Positions 34,877-44,168 of a stretch of 64,000 nucleotides of DNA are shown here, piece by piece. Within the stretch, counting starts at the first letter, position 1; every line of letters begins with the position of its first letter. The stretch lies in assembly GCA_029556915.1 (NCBI GenBank), contig JAKQIT010000050.1:92375-156374 (forward strand), in the 5' to 3' direction. The notes beneath the pieces were generated by a model. That model had not been told where the DNA came from and made no database searches. It saw nothing but the letters and a program-made list of their open reading frames with translations. This stretch comes from Pseudomonadota bacterium. GTDB taxonomy: Bacteria > Pseudomonadota > Gammaproteobacteria > Burkholderiales > Methylophilaceae. The translations under genes and the position numbers were made by a program.

Positions 34877-36184
34877 ATGAACGCCCCCAGACTGGCTTAT
34901 AAGCCAAGAATAATATGCATGTGGTTTAGCATGTTGGTGGTATTGGTACTGTCTTTAGTAGCGGGTCCTGCGCAAGCAGATGACCCACTGACATTAGCTG
35001 AAACTATTCAATTAGCTACACAAAATCAGCCTTTGCTGCAGTCTCTCGATGATGCAGCGGCTTCGTCACGCCAAGCGGCCATCGCAGAAGGACAACTGCC
35101 AGACCCCAAAATGAAGTTTGGAGTCATTAATCTGCCTGTCACGACCAGTGATGCTTTACGTTATAACCGTGATGATCAGACCATGGTTAATGTGGGGATC
35201 TCGCAAGACATCATTCCGCGCAAAAAACGCGAGGTCGCTGCAAATCGCATGTTGGCAGAAGCAGATCAGTTCCAAACTGAACAAATCGCAACGGCTAGAT
35301 CAATTGAGCGTGATGTTGCCTTGGCATGGCTGGATGTATATGAAGCACAGCGTAAATCTGAGCTCTACCAGCGCATAGTTGATGATATGACAGCAGAGCG
35401 TAAAGTGCTGGCTGCCGGCGTAAGTTCCGGTAATGCTAAAACCAGTGATGCCTTGCGCATGGATACGCAAATATCCATGACCAATGAAAAACGCATCTTT
35501 GCACAACGTGATGAGCGTAAAGCGCGAGCTGCTCTAGCACGCTGGATCGGTAAATCTGCATCTCGTCCAATATCGTCTGAACTGCCAGTGATGACTAATA
35601 GCTTGAATCAAGATGCTACTCAGTCAGCGCTTGAACAGCATCCATTAGTGCGTAATGCCCACCAAACAGAAAAAGTTGCGCAATACGATGTCGATAGTGC
35701 TCAAGCTAACTTGGAGCGTAACTGGGGCTGGGAAGTAGGCTATGGCAAACGGTTTAATGATCGTAGTGATATGCTGAGTTTTCAGGTTTCCATCGATCTG
35801 CAATTGGATCGCGCCAATCGGCAAGATAGGCGTACCGCAGAAAAACTGGTGTTAGTCGAGAAAGCTCGCAAGCTCACTGAAGACAGAAGGCGTGAACTCT
35901 CATCTGAACTCGAAAGTGCGTTGGCCGATGCTGAAGCAGCAGAAGCCCGTGAAAACGAGCACCTCACTAAACTCATCCCCAATGCTGAAGCTAAATTAAG
36001 TATCGCCCAGGCAGCCTATCAGTCTGGCAAACAACCACTTAGTGACGTCTGGGAAGCGCGTAGGGACGTACTTGATGTTGAGTTAGAGCATTGGGTCATC
36101 TTGACAGATAAACAGCGTGCCGCAGTCAAAATCGGCTATTTATTAAACGATAGCCGTTTATTTAAACAAATTGAAAAGGAATAA
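34877..36184 (+). CDS. cusC: TolC-family outer-membrane efflux protein (CusC-type)
   Basis: 435 residues, outer-membrane channel of the heavy-metal RND pump encoded just downstream. Signal peptide ending AQA (about 34). Two outer-membrane-efflux repeats rich in Ala, Gln and Glu heptads; LTLAETIQLATQNQPLLQ near the N-terminus and AYQSGKQPLSDVWEARRDVL near the C-terminus are typical. RBS AGGAGAG. It is not a lipoprotein (no lipobox), unlike E. coli CusC. Only 3 nt separate it from the next gene, so cusC and the following four genes are one operon. Confidence 0.88.
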   Translation: MNAPRLAYKPRIICMWFSMLVVLVLSLVAGPAQADDPLTLAETIQLATQNQPLLQSLDDAAASSRQAAIAEGQLPDPKMKFGVINLPVTTSDALRYNRDDQTMVNVGISQDIIPRKKREVAANRMLAEADQFQTEQIATARSIERDVALAWLDVYEAQRKSELYQRIVDDMTAERKVLAAGVSSGNAKTSDALRMDTQISMTNEKRIFAQRDERKARAALARWIGKSASRPISSELPVMTNSLNQDATQSALEQHPLVRNAHQTEKVAQYDVDSAQANLERNWGWEVGYGKRFNDRSDMLSFQVSIDLQLDRANRQDRRTAEKLVLVEKARKLTEDRRRELSSELESALADAEAAEARENEHLTKLIPNAEAKLSIAQAAYQSGKQPLSDVWEARRDVLDVELEHWVILTDKQRAAVKIGYLLNDSRLFKQIEKE

Positions 36185-36187
36185 ATC

Positions 36188-36508
36188 ATGAAAACCACAC
36201 AAATTTTAGTCATGGCAACATTGTTAGTGGCGGTAGCCGCTTGTTCTAAACAAGAAAACACTGAAGCTACTGGCCAAACACCCAAGGCCGAAATGCCGGT
36301 TATGGAAAAACCCATGGAAGCAAAACCCACCGCAATGCTCCCAAATGAGATCGATCCCAGCGATATGAGTGGCAACAATGTGGAACAAGACGGGAGTGGT
36401 AAAAAAGTCATTTATTGGGAAGACCCGATGGTGCCAGATAGACACTTCAGTAAATCAGGTAAATCACCTTTTATGGATATGAAGCTTGCACCTAGATACG
36501 CCGAGTAA
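36188..36508 (+). CDS. Lipoprotein with heavy-metal-binding (HMBD) motif
   Basis: 106 residues. Lipobox VAAC at about residues 17-20 predicts a lipid anchor. A Met/Pro/Lys-rich linker (EMPVMEKPMEAKPTAM) leads to the segment [31 protein letters not shown], quoted in parts: YWEDPMVPD and KSPFMDM. That segment is nearly the same as the N-terminal metal-binding segment of the adaptor encoded next ([16 protein letters not shown]). It may deliver Cu(I) or Ag(I) to the pump through Met ligands. It looks like a duplicated, separated adaptor N-terminus. Confidence 0.75.
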   Translation: MKTTQILVMATLLVAVAACSKQENTEATGQTPKAEMPVMEKPMEAKPTAMLPNEIDPSDMSGNNVEQDGSGKKVIYWEDPMVPDRHFSKSGKSPFMDMKLAPRYAE

Positions 36509-36534
36509 CAATGCGCGAATATTAAGGAAATAAA

Positions 36535-38118
36535 ATGAAACGACTCCATTTAATAATAGTTTTAATTTTACTTATCATTGTTGCAGGATTAGGTTGGTTT
36601 TTGGGGCAAAGATCGGCGCAATCGCCTATAGCTAACATGCCAGGTAGCGATTCCAAGATGGCTCAATCCAACAATGGGGTCGTTCAAGATGGCAGCGGTA
36701 AAACCGTTAAATATTGGTATGACCCTATGGTGCCCGACCAAAAGTTTGATAAGCCTGGTAAGTCGCCTTTCATGGACATGCAGCTCGAACCTAAGTACGC
36801 CAATGAGGGCAATGACGGTGAAGAAGGTGGCGTTGCCATTTCATCCCAAACTGTCCAGAACTTAGGCATCAGGCTTGAGAAAGTTTCCTTTAAAAGTTTT
36901 GGTGAATCATTTTCTGCGGTAGGTCGCATAGAACCCGACCAACGTCGATTTTATGCAGTGCAAACGCGCATCCCAGGATTCGTAGAACGTCTATCCGTGC
37001 GTGCTGTGGGTGACCCAGTAAGCAAAGGTCAAAAAATCGCTGAGATTTACGCACCTGACCTTCTGGCCGCTCAGCAGGAGTATTTAGCGTTATTGCAACT
37101 GAATGGTGTGGATAGGGACAACTCACTCAAACAAGCTGCACGCAATCGGCTGAAGTTACTCGGCATGACTGAAGGTGAAGTTACTGCCATTACGAAATCT
37201 GGTAAATCTAGTCCAAGATTTGGTGTATATGCTTCGGCATCGGGAATAGTCACTGAGTTAGGGGTGCGTGAAGGTGGGCAGTTGATGGCTGGCAGTTCAT
37301 TAGTGCAAATCTCCGACCTCTCTCAAGTATGGATGATTGCAGAAGTGCCTGAGCGCGACGCAGCCAGATTGAAACCGGGTATCGCTGCGGATGTTCAATT
37401 ACAAAGTCTGCCTGGTGAAGTATTCAAAGGTAAGGTTGGTTATCTGTATCCGATGTTGAATGACACCTCCAGAACCTTACAGGTACGTATTGAATTACCT
37501 AATAAAGGTAACCGATTACGCCCTGGTATGTATGCCAATGTGGAATTCACCGGACAAACCCACGATGCGCTGTCTGTCCCGACTGAAAGTGTCATCGCGA
37601 CCGGTAAGCGTAAACTCGTGATCGTGAAAGAAGCGAATGGTTATCGCCCCGTGGAGATTAAAACCGGACAAGAACGTAATAGCTATACTGAAATCTTAAG
37701 CGGGTTAACTGAAGACGAGGATGTCGTAGTTTCAGGTCAATTCCTAATCGATTCCGAAGCATCGCTGTCAGGGGTATTGGCAAGACTATCGCAGCAAGAT
37801 AAAAATATGGGCCAAGACAAAGCTATCTCAGCTGAGAAAATGCCTAAAGGCCGTGGCAAAGTAATTGACGTAGACCCGAGTTCAAACCATGTCACGTTGA
37901 ATCACGAACCGATTGCTGAGATTGGTTGGCCGTCCATGACGATGGGCTTCAAGGTCAAAGATAGCAAGCAGCTCAGTGAACTTAAAGCAGGCGATACAGT
38001 TGAGTTTGACTTGAAAGCAGAAACACCAGAAAAACCTGACATGCCGGCACAATACATGATTGAGCGTGTTGAAAAAGTACAAACAATGAAGGACGGTATG
38101 CAGGGAGCCAAACCATGA
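36535..38118 (+). CDS. cusB: CusB-type periplasmic adaptor with fused CusF domain
   Basis: 527 residues, membrane-fusion protein that joins CusA to the outer-membrane channel. One N-terminal membrane anchor, then an HMBD segment ([18 protein letters not shown], about 60-85), lipoyl/beta-barrel adaptor domains ([36 protein letters not shown]) and a C-terminal CusF domain (about 445-520). In the CusF domain the Cu/Ag ligands His, Trp, Met, Met are visible in [18 protein letters not shown]. The RND gene starts within its stop (ATGA). Built-in CusF plus HMBD suggests direct metal hand-over inside one protein. Confidence 0.93.
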   Translation: MKRLHLIIVLILLIIVAGLGWFLGQRSAQSPIANMPGSDSKMAQSNNGVVQDGSGKTVKYWYDPMVPDQKFDKPGKSPFMDMQLEPKYANEGNDGEEGGVAISSQTVQNLGIRLEKVSFKSFGESFSAVGRIEPDQRRFYAVQTRIPGFVERLSVRAVGDPVSKGQKIAEIYAPDLLAAQQEYLALLQLNGVDRDNSLKQAARNRLKLLGMTEGEVTAITKSGKSSPRFGVYASASGIVTELGVREGGQLMAGSSLVQISDLSQVWMIAEVPERDAARLKPGIAADVQLQSLPGEVFKGKVGYLYPMLNDTSRTLQVRIELPNKGNRLRPGMYANVEFTGQTHDALSVPTESVIATGKRKLVIVKEANGYRPVEIKTGQERNSYTEILSGLTEDEDVVVSGQFLIDSEASLSGVLARLSQQDKNMGQDKAISAEKMPKGRGKVIDVDPSSNHVTLNHEPIAEIGWPSMTMGFKVKDSKQLSELKAGDTVEFDLKAETPEKPDMPAQYMIERVEKVQTMKDGMQGAKP

Positions 38119-41100
38119 TCGCTCAACTCATACGCTGGTCCGCTAATAATCGCTTGCTGGTGCTGCTGGCAACATTGATGGTGGTTGTATGGGGAATATT
38201 CGCCATGCTGAAAACGCCTTTAGATGCGATCCCAGATTTGTCCGATACACAAGTGATTATCCGTACCCAATGGCCAGGGCAAGCACCGCAGATTGTCGAG
38301 AATCAGCTCACTTATCCACTAACTACGACCATGCTATCGGTGCCTGGGGTGAAGACTGTACGCGGCTATTCATTCTTTGGCGACTCCTTTGTTTATATTT
38401 TATTCAATGACGGTACCGACCAATACTGGGCACGGTCCCGCGTACTGGAATACCTGAGCCAGATTTCCTCGAAGTTACCTAAAGGCGCCAACCCTAGCTT
38501 GGGACCAGATGCGACAGGCGTGGGCTGGGTATACGAGTATGCTTTGGTAGATAGAACTGGCAAACACGACTTGGGGGAGTTGCGAGCGCTTCAAGACTGG
38601 TTTCTAAAATTTGAGTTGAAGACCATTCCAGGTGTAGCGGAGGTCGCGACATTAGGCGGTATGGTACGCCAGTATCAGGTGCAAGTTGATCCTGACAAGT
38701 TACGCAATTACCGCATACCACTATCAAAAGTCGTTTCCGCGATTCAATCTGCCAACCAGGAAACTGGCGGCGCAGTGGTGGAAACCGCAGAAGCTGAGTA
38801 CATGGTGCGTGCACACGGCTACTTAGAGTCGCTTGAGGATTTCCGTAATATCCCACTCATGGTGAGTAGTAGCGGTACGCCAATCCTATTGTCTGATGTT
38901 GCGCACATACAAATTGGTCCTGAACTCCGGCGAGGTGTAACGGAATTGAATGGTGAAGGGGAAGTAACTGGTGGCGTGATTGTGATGCGTGCAGGACAAA
39001 ATGCACTAGAAGCCATTGACGCTGTAAAAGCCAAACTCGCTACTCTCAAAAAGAGTTTGCCTGAAGGTGTAGAGGTCGTCACGACCTATGACAGGTCGCA
39101 ACTGATTAAACGTGCAGTTGATAACCTAACGCACAAACTGATTGAAGAGTTCATTGTGGTGGCTTTGGTATGTGCTGTTTTCTTATGGCACTTTCGCTCA
39201 GCCTTGGTCGCGATTGTCGCTTTACCAATCGGTGTACTGGTCAGTTTTATCGTCATGTACTATCAAGGCGTCAACGCCAACATCATGTCACTCGGTGGCA
39301 TTGCCATTGCCATCGGTGCCATGGTGGACGCAGCGATTGTCATGATTGAAAACGCACACCGTCAGCTGGAAAACTATAAAAATGTGCATGGTGAGCCTAG
39401 CAATAATCAGCGTATTAAAGTGATTATTGATGCGGCGAGTGAAGTAGGGCCGGCGCTGTTCTTCTCTTTGCTGATTATCACCTTGTCGTTCATTCCGGTG
39501 TTCACCTTAGAAGCACAGGAAGGCAAACTATTTGCACCGTTGGCGTTTACAAAGACTTATGCCATGGCAGCAGCAGCAGGATTGTCCGTAACCTTGATTC
39601 CTGTGTTAATGACGATCTTCATTCGTGGGCATATAAGGCCAGAGCATAACAATCCACTCAATAGAGGTTTGATAGCGATCTATAAGCCTCTTTTGAGCAA
39701 GGTATTGCATTTCCCGAAAGCAACATTAGCTATAGCATTTATTCTCGTTCTCATCACTCTCTATCCCCTCAGTAAACTTGGAAGTGAATTTATGCCGCCC
39801 TTGGATGAGGGCGACTTGCTCTACATGCCGACGGCATTGCCAGGGCTTTCAGTTTCTAAGGCCTCTGAAATACTGCAGTTGAGCGATAGACTGATTAAAA
39901 CCGTACCTGAAGTGAAAACAGTATTTGGTAAATCTGGACGTGCGGAAACAGCCACTGATCCAGCGCCACTTGAGATGCTGGAAACCACCATTCAATTCAA
40001 GCCACGTGAAGAGTGGCGTCCTGGCATGACACCAGAAAAACTTGTAAAAGAGCTAGATGCTAGGTTAAAGATTCCCGGTATGGCCAACGTATGGGTGCAA
40101 CCAATTCGTAACCGTATCGACATGCTTTCCACTGGTATCAAAAGTCCGGTAGGTATCAAGATCGGCGGTGCTGATTTAGCCATACTTGAAAAACTGGGTG
40201 AAGAAGTCGAACGCCTTATGAAGAAAGTACCAGGAGCCAATTCAGTCATTTCTGAACGAGTGACTGGTGGACGTTACATTGATGTCAAAATCGACCGTCT
40301 CAAAATCGCACGTTACGGCTTGAATATTGATGATGTGCAAATGTTGGTATCTACTGCAATTGGCGGCAATAATATTGGCGAGAAGATAGAGGGCTTGGCA
40401 CGTTTCCCAATTAATGTTCGATTCCCAAGAGAACTCCGTGACTCGGTAGAGAAGCTTAAATCACTACCTATTATCACTGAGCAAGGCGCAACTGTGCCAT
40501 TAGGTGATGTAGCTGAAGTCAAAGTAACAGACGGTCCACCCATGATTAAAAGCGAAAATGCACGCCCTAACGTCTGGGTATATGTGGACATTCAAGACCG
40601 AGATTTGGGTGGCTTTGTAAAAGACGCGAAAGTAATGTTGGATAAAGAACTACAGTTACCTGCTGGCTATTCACTTGCTTGGTCTGGGCAGTTTGAATAC
40701 TTTGAACGTGCATCTAAACGCTTGAGTTACGTAGTACCGATGACCTTGGGCATCATTTTTATCATGCTGTTCTTGGCTTTTAAACGCATGACTCCGGCAA
40801 TACTGATTCTTGCAAGTTTACCATTTGCCTTGGTGGGTGCAGTCTGGTTCCTGTATCTTTTAGGACATCATTTCTCCATCGCCAGTGGCGTGGGAATGAT
40901 TGCTTTATCTGGGCTGGCGGCAGAGTTTGGCATCATTATGTTGGTGTATCTAGATGATGCCATTGAGCGTTATCGGGCTGCCGGCAAACTCAATAATAAG
41001 GAAGATTTGCATGCTGCCTTGATTGAGGGTGCCGCTTTAAGAGTGCGGCCAAAAGCCATGACAGTAGCAGTGATTCTGGCTGGTCTAATACCGATCCTGA

Positions 41101-41240
41101 TTGGCACTGGTACAGGCTCAGAAGCCATGAGTCGTATTGCCGCACCAATGGTAGGAGGGATGTTAACCGCGCCGCTATTATCGTTGTTCGTATTGCCTGC
41201 CGCTTATATATTACTAAGGAGGAGTTATGCGAAAACGTAA
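38115..41240 (+). CDS. cusA: CusA-type Cu(I)/Ag(I) RND efflux pump
   Basis: 1041 residues, inner-membrane proton-driven pump of the heavy-metal RND family. 12 membrane helices with two large periplasmic loops. The proton-relay segment [19 protein letters not shown] is intact. The three Met residues that in E. coli CusA bind Cu(I)/Ag(I) have clear counterparts: [11 protein letters not shown] (about 571), WRPGMTPEK (about 637) and [15 protein letters not shown] (about 670). This fixes monovalent metal specificity better than overall similarity. Overlaps the cytochrome gene downstream by 14 nt. Confidence 0.96.
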   Translation: MIAQLIRWSANNRLLVLLATLMVVVWGIFAMLKTPLDAIPDLSDTQVIIRTQWPGQAPQIVENQLTYPLTTTMLSVPGVKTVRGYSFFGDSFVYILFNDGTDQYWARSRVLEYLSQISSKLPKGANPSLGPDATGVGWVYEYALVDRTGKHDLGELRALQDWFLKFELKTIPGVAEVATLGGMVRQYQVQVDPDKLRNYRIPLSKVVSAIQSANQETGGAVVETAEAEYMVRAHGYLESLEDFRNIPLMVSSSGTPILLSDVAHIQIGPELRRGVTELNGEGEVTGGVIVMRAGQNALEAIDAVKAKLATLKKSLPEGVEVVTTYDRSQLIKRAVDNLTHKLIEEFIVVALVCAVFLWHFRSALVAIVALPIGVLVSFIVMYYQGVNANIMSLGGIAIAIGAMVDAAIVMIENAHRQLENYKNVHGEPSNNQRIKVIIDAASEVGPALFFSLLIITLSFIPVFTLEAQEGKLFAPLAFTKTYAMAAAAGLSVTLIPVLMTIFIRGHIRPEHNNPLNRGLIAIYKPLLSKVLHFPKATLAIAFILVLITLYPLSKLGSEFMPPLDEGDLLYMPTALPGLSVSKASEILQLSDRLIKTVPEVKTVFGKSGRAETATDPAPLEMLETTIQFKPREEWRPGMTPEKLVKELDARLKIPGMANVWVQPIRNRIDMLSTGIKSPVGIKIGGADLAILEKLGEEVERLMKKVPGANSVISERVTGGRYIDVKIDRLKIARYGLNIDDVQMLVSTAIGGNNIGEKIEGLARFPINVRFPRELRDSVEKLKSLPIITEQGATVPLGDVAEVKVTDGPPMIKSENARPNVWVYVDIQDRDLGGFVKDAKVMLDKELQLPAGYSLAWSGQFEYFERASKRLSYVVPMTLGIIFIMLFLAFKRMTPAILILASLPFALVGAVWFLYLLGHHFSIASGVGMIALSGLAAEFGIIMLVYLDDAIERYRAAGKLNNKEDLHAALIEGAALRVRPKAMTVAVILAGLIPILIGTGTGSEAMSRIAAPMVGGMLTAPLLSLFVLPAAYILLRRSYAKT

Positions 41241-41718
41241 ATCCTTTTTCTGGCAAATGGTAGGGGGTGCGATCTTACTTGTAGCACTGGCAATATTCTG
41301 GCCTATCAAGTCGGACAATACCTTTAACCGTTTGGATATCAGTGATAAGCAATTGGTAGCTAACGGTAAAAAAATCTATGTCGCGCACTGTGCCAGCTGT
41401 CATGGAGCGAAATTAGAAGGCCAAGCTAATTGGAAGGAAAGAGGGGCCGATGGTTTATACCCTGCGCCCCCACAAACTGATGCCGGCCATTCATGGCGAC
41501 ACACGGATCAATACCTGGTTGATGCCGTTAAGAATGGACTGTTTGAAAATGGCAAACCAACCAACATGCCAGCTTTTGGTAAGACGCTCACTGACACGGA
41601 TATGATATCAGTGCTGACTTACATCAAGAGTGAGTGGTCTGTTGAGAAGAGGGCAATCCAGAAACGCATACAACAAGACTCAGTTCCAACCACCACAGTA
41701 ATTTATAACGCGGGTTGA
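41227..41718 (+). CDS. Membrane-anchored cytochrome c in the cus operon
   Basis: 163 residues. One N-terminal membrane helix ([15 protein letters not shown]) and a class I cytochrome c domain with heme site CASCH (about 56-60) and the distal Met segment NMPAFGKTL (about 115). RBS GGAGG inside the end of cusA; the 14-nt overlap ties it to the efflux operon. A c-type cytochrome here could oxidise or accept electrons from periplasmic Cu(I) or a copper protein; that is inference. Proteins of this type are annotated near copper operons in other proteobacteria. Confidence 0.85.
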   Translation: MRKRKSFFWQMVGGAILLVALAIFWPIKSDNTFNRLDISDKQLVANGKKIYVAHCASCHGAKLEGQANWKERGADGLYPAPPQTDAGHSWRHTDQYLVDAVKNGLFENGKPTNMPAFGKTLTDTDMISVLTYIKSEWSVEKRAIQKRIQQDSVPTTTVIYNAG

Positions 41719-41813
41719 TAGCCAGCTCGGTCATGGCTTTGATTATCTCAACTTCAGAAGTGGTCTTCTCGAAACGCTGGAAACCATTACATCACCATGG
41801 AAAGGAGCGCTAA

Positions 41814-42221
41814 ATGAATGCTGATATATTGAATATTGGACAGGCCGCAGAAGCATCAGGCATCTCCGCCAAAATGATTCGTCATTATGAAGACGTTGGT
41901 CTTGTACCACCTGCATCAAGAACATTCTCCGGGTATAGAACCTACAATCATCGTGATGTACATATGCTGAGGTTTATCAAGCATTCGCGGGACTTAGGGT
42001 TTTCGATTAAACAGATCGGAGACTTGTTGAGTTTATGGCGTGATCAAAACCGCCCAAGCAGCAAAGTCAAATCAATGGCAACCGAGCATATTGGAATGCT
42101 TGACCGGAAGATACAAGAATTGAGTGCGATGAAGTCGGAACTGACACGTTTAGTGAGTTGTTGTCATGGTGACACACGACCTGATTGTCCAATTTTAGAT
42201 AAACTTGCTCAAAATAAATAA
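41814..42221 (+). CDS. cueR: CueR-type Cu(I)-responsive MerR regulator
   Basis: 135 residues. MerR DNA-binding domain at the N-terminus (NIGQAAEASGISAKMIRHYEDVGLV, in one domain), a dimer helix, and the metal loop CCHGDTRPDCPIL near the end. The two loop cysteines spaced by seven residues are the CueR signature for Cu(I)/Ag(I)/Au(I). RBS AAAGGAG. A matching MerR-type promoter with 19-bp spacer lies 50 nt downstream, before the gene at 42377. It probably activates that gene set and perhaps others in the island. Confidence 0.92.
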   Translation: MNADILNIGQAAEASGISAKMIRHYEDVGLVPPASRTFSGYRTYNHRDVHMLRFIKHSRDLGFSIKQIGDLLSLWRDQNRPSSKVKSMATEHIGMLDRKIQELSAMKSELTRLVSCCHGDTRPDCPILDKLAQNK

Positions 42222-42269
42222 TCGCTGTTAATTGGAAAAAATATTAATGAATTATTTTGATAAAAACGC

Positions 42270-42300
42270 TTGACCTTACCACTGTGGAAAGCTTCAAGAT
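42270..42300 (+). promoter_or_regulatory. CueR-type promoter with 19-bp spacer
   Basis: -35 TTGACC (42270-42275), 19-nt spacer, -10 CAAGAT (42295-42300). The spacer carries the dyad CTTACCA-CTG-TGGAAAG (42275-42291). The long spacer and dyad are the hallmark of MerR-family promoters. Confidence 0.75.
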
Positions 42301-42376
42301 ACGAACTATGTCCTGATAAATTTAGTCAGATATATATAGAAACATGAATTGATCAAAACCAAGTAAACAATACAAA

Positions 42377-42778
42377 ATGAAATACTGGCTTAAATTATTT
42401 GTGACCATAGCACTTGCTATCACAATCCCTTTACAAGCGGTTGCAGGGCTGACTATGCCGTCTTGCAATATGTCCAAAGATACCATGGCAGCCAGCATGA
42501 CTATGAATGCGGGCCATAATAATGTGACTATGAGTCAGTCAGATGCAAAAGCCGCTAGCAGTGACATGATTGATAAAAACTGTTGTGATATGAGTGGAAA
42601 CAAAATATGCTCAGATCAAAAATGCGCGACCTGCCATCTAAGCATCTTACAACTACCTGACACAGGCTTGCTCACAGTACCTGAAATACTAGCAACTGCT
42701 TACCTTGATTTGATTAACGACAACTATCAAATTTTTCCCACTGGCTTGTTTCATCCCCCCAAACATCTCTTCTCATAG
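42377..42778 (+). CDS. Small secreted Cys/Met-rich protein under CueR-type promoter
   Basis: 133 residues with signal peptide ending AVA (about 23). The mature part has many Met (MPSCNMSKDTMAASMTMNAGHN) and cysteine clusters (NCCDMSGNKICSDQKCATCHL, read in pieces), a probable Cu(I)-binding region. The C-terminus (FPTGLFHPPKHLFS) is proline-rich as in its sister proteins. The CueR-type promoter 75 nt upstream predicts copper induction. No RBS seen. Function likely copper binding or sensing in the periplasm. Confidence 0.6.
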   Translation: MKYWLKLFVTIALAITIPLQAVAGLTMPSCNMSKDTMAASMTMNAGHNNVTMSQSDAKAASSDMIDKNCCDMSGNKICSDQKCATCHLSILQLPDTGLLTVPEILATAYLDLINDNYQIFPTGLFHPPKHLFS

Positions 42779-42831
42779 CACAGCGCGACTATAGCTGAAT
42801 CACTCAGCAGTCCCAAAGTGCAAAAACCATG

Positions 42832-42886
42832 GCTTGGCAGTGAAATTACTGACCTACTGGTATCTGTTCGTACTTGACTGCCAAGC
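42832..42886 (+). repeat. Inverted repeat in the gap before the 42942 gene
   Basis: Perfect 10-bp arms GCTTGGCAGT and ACTGCCAAGC, 35 nt apart, extended by CATG/ATG outside. Could be a long-loop hairpin or operator between the 42377 gene and the CusF group. Confidence 0.35.
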
Positions 42887-42941
42887 ATGACTGTTTGAAT
42901 ACGATCATCTGAATGATGACGTCAATTTGAGGAGAATTACC

Positions 42942-43178
42942 ATGAACACCCTATATTTAAAAAAACTATCTGTAGCCGTATTAGTGGCCAGCTTAGGCTT
43001 TACATCCCTATCATCCACAGCGGGACAGGACAGTAGTCAACGCTTGATGATAGAGCAGACAATCAAACAACAACAGCAAGCCAAAGCGACTGAGTCTGCG
43101 AAAAAACAGGCTGATGCTATCAAGTTGGAGGAATGTAAAACAATGATAGACCAAACCAAACATACCAACGGCTCTTGA
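42942..43178 (+). CDS. Small exported Gln/Lys-rich protein
   Basis: 78 residues from ATG 42942, chosen for its GAGGAG RBS. Signal peptide to about residue 26 (SLSSTAG), then a helical, Gln/Lys/Ala-rich part with a single cysteine (LEECKTMIDQ). Family not recognised. It stands at the head of a group with CusF and the 43620 gene, and has a terminator-like hairpin after it. A role in copper handling is only suggested by context. Confidence 0.6.
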   Translation: MNTLYLKKLSVAVLVASLGFTSLSSTAGQDSSQRLMIEQTIKQQQQAKATESAKKQADAIKLEECKTMIDQTKHTNGS

Positions 43179-43185
43179 TTGATTC

Positions 43186-43211
43186 GGGACGGTATTTTCA
43201 CCGTCCCAATT
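43186..43211 (+). terminator. Terminator-like hairpin
   Basis: Stem GGGACGGT/ACCGTCCC with a 6-nt loop, then AATTTAT. The weak T-run may allow read-through into cusF. Confidence 0.55.
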
Positions 43212-43255
43212 TATCAACTACCAATTTAAATATTAACTATTAAGGATCAAATTAA

Positions 43256-43582
43256 ATGAAAACTTCATTATTCGTTTTAGCAGTAATTGCAGCAACAGGT
43301 ATGTCATCTTTGCCCAGCTATGCAGATGAGATGCCAATGTCAACGACCCAAGCTCATTCTCATGAAGCCATTGTTGGTACAGGAACAGTGGTCTCAGAAA
43401 ATAAGTCCGCAGGGAGTGTGACTTTACAACATAAGTCCATACCCGCTATCGGCTGGGGTGCAATGACTATGGAATTCAAAGTTAAAGACAAGATGTTGCT
43501 TGATAAGGTCAAAAAAGGCGACAAGGTACAGTTCACCTTGTTGCAACAGGGCAAAGACTACGTTATCACCAATATCAAATAA
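43256..43582 (+). CDS. cusF: CusF-type periplasmic Cu(I)/Ag(I) chaperone
   Basis: 108 residues. Signal peptide ending SYA (about 22). OB-fold CusF domain with ligands His, Trp, Met, Met in LQHKSIPAIGWGAMTMEF (about 60-77), where Trp shields the metal. It hands copper or silver to the CusCBA pump. Here it is separate from cusCBA, although the adaptor CusB already has its own CusF domain. RBS AAGGATC. Confidence 0.92.
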   Translation: MKTSLFVLAVIAATGMSSLPSYADEMPMSTTQAHSHEAIVGTGTVVSENKSAGSVTLQHKSIPAIGWGAMTMEFKVKDKMLLDKVKKGDKVQFTLLQQGKDYVITNIK

Positions 43583-43619
43583 TCAACCAATTTTAAATAT
43601 TATTTAAGGAGTATCTATC

Positions 43620-44000
43620 ATGAAAAAGACATTAATTAACGCACTTATCGCTACGGCATTCTTAGCCAGCCTTAGCCTTGCATCAACTGGCGCCATGGCA
43701 GGCCGTGACTTCTTTCAAGAACAACTGATTCAGAATTTACAAGTGACTAAACAGAAATTAAAACAAGCAGAGGCTGCTAAGGGTGCTGAGCAGCAACAAC
43801 TCCTCACGGAGCACATGCAGATGCTGCATAAAAATATGGCAGCTTGTCGTGAAATGAAACCTAAAGCCGGTATGACAGAAAAAGAACGTGACGAGTGGTT
43901 TGCAGAGCACCAAAAAATCATGGATGACATGATGAGTCAAATGATGGAAGAGCACAAAGTAAAGATGGCATCCATGCCATGTGACGCTGTTAGGAAGTAG
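43620..44000 (+). CDS. Exported Met/His-rich helical protein
   Basis: 126 residues; RBS AAGGAG. Signal peptide MKKTLINALIATAFLASLSL to about AMA (28). The mature protein is almost wholly helical with Met and His at intervals (LLTEHMQMLHKNMAACREM; MMSQMMEEHKVKMASMPC) and two cysteines. The plan resembles small periplasmic metal-binding helical proteins (CnrX/ZraP/Spy-like), but no family is certain. It is followed by a strong terminator, ending the CusF group. Confidence 0.6.
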   Translation: MKKTLINALIATAFLASLSLASTGAMAGRDFFQEQLIQNLQVTKQKLKQAEAAKGAEQQQLLTEHMQMLHKNMAACREMKPKAGMTEKERDEWFAEHQKIMDDMMSQMMEEHKVKMASMPCDAVRK

Positions 44001-44019
44001 TTAGATAGTATTCAAGGAT

Positions 44020-44046
44020 GGCGAGCTTAGGCTCGCCTATTTTTTA
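44020..44046 (+). terminator. Rho-independent terminator
   Basis: Stem GGCGAGC/GCTCGCC with TTAG loop followed by TATTTTTT. Confidence 0.85.
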
Positions 44047-44097
44047 GTCTTAATTATTGAACTTGTTAGTATAGCAAATATTTTTAGTAGATGTAAT

Positions 44098-44116
44098 AAT
44101 AAGAATCAATATCATT
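44098..44116 (+). promoter_or_regulatory. Possible Fur box before the FTR1 gene
   Basis: 19 nt starting AATAAGAATC match 11 of 19 positions of the classical Fur consensus by hand count, about 50 nt before the ATG. The region is AT-rich, so chance similarity is possible. Confidence 0.3.
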
Positions 44117-44168
44117 TATGTATGAAGCGCTTTCGATTCAATAAATAGTTTATGTAAAGGTTAAGTTT

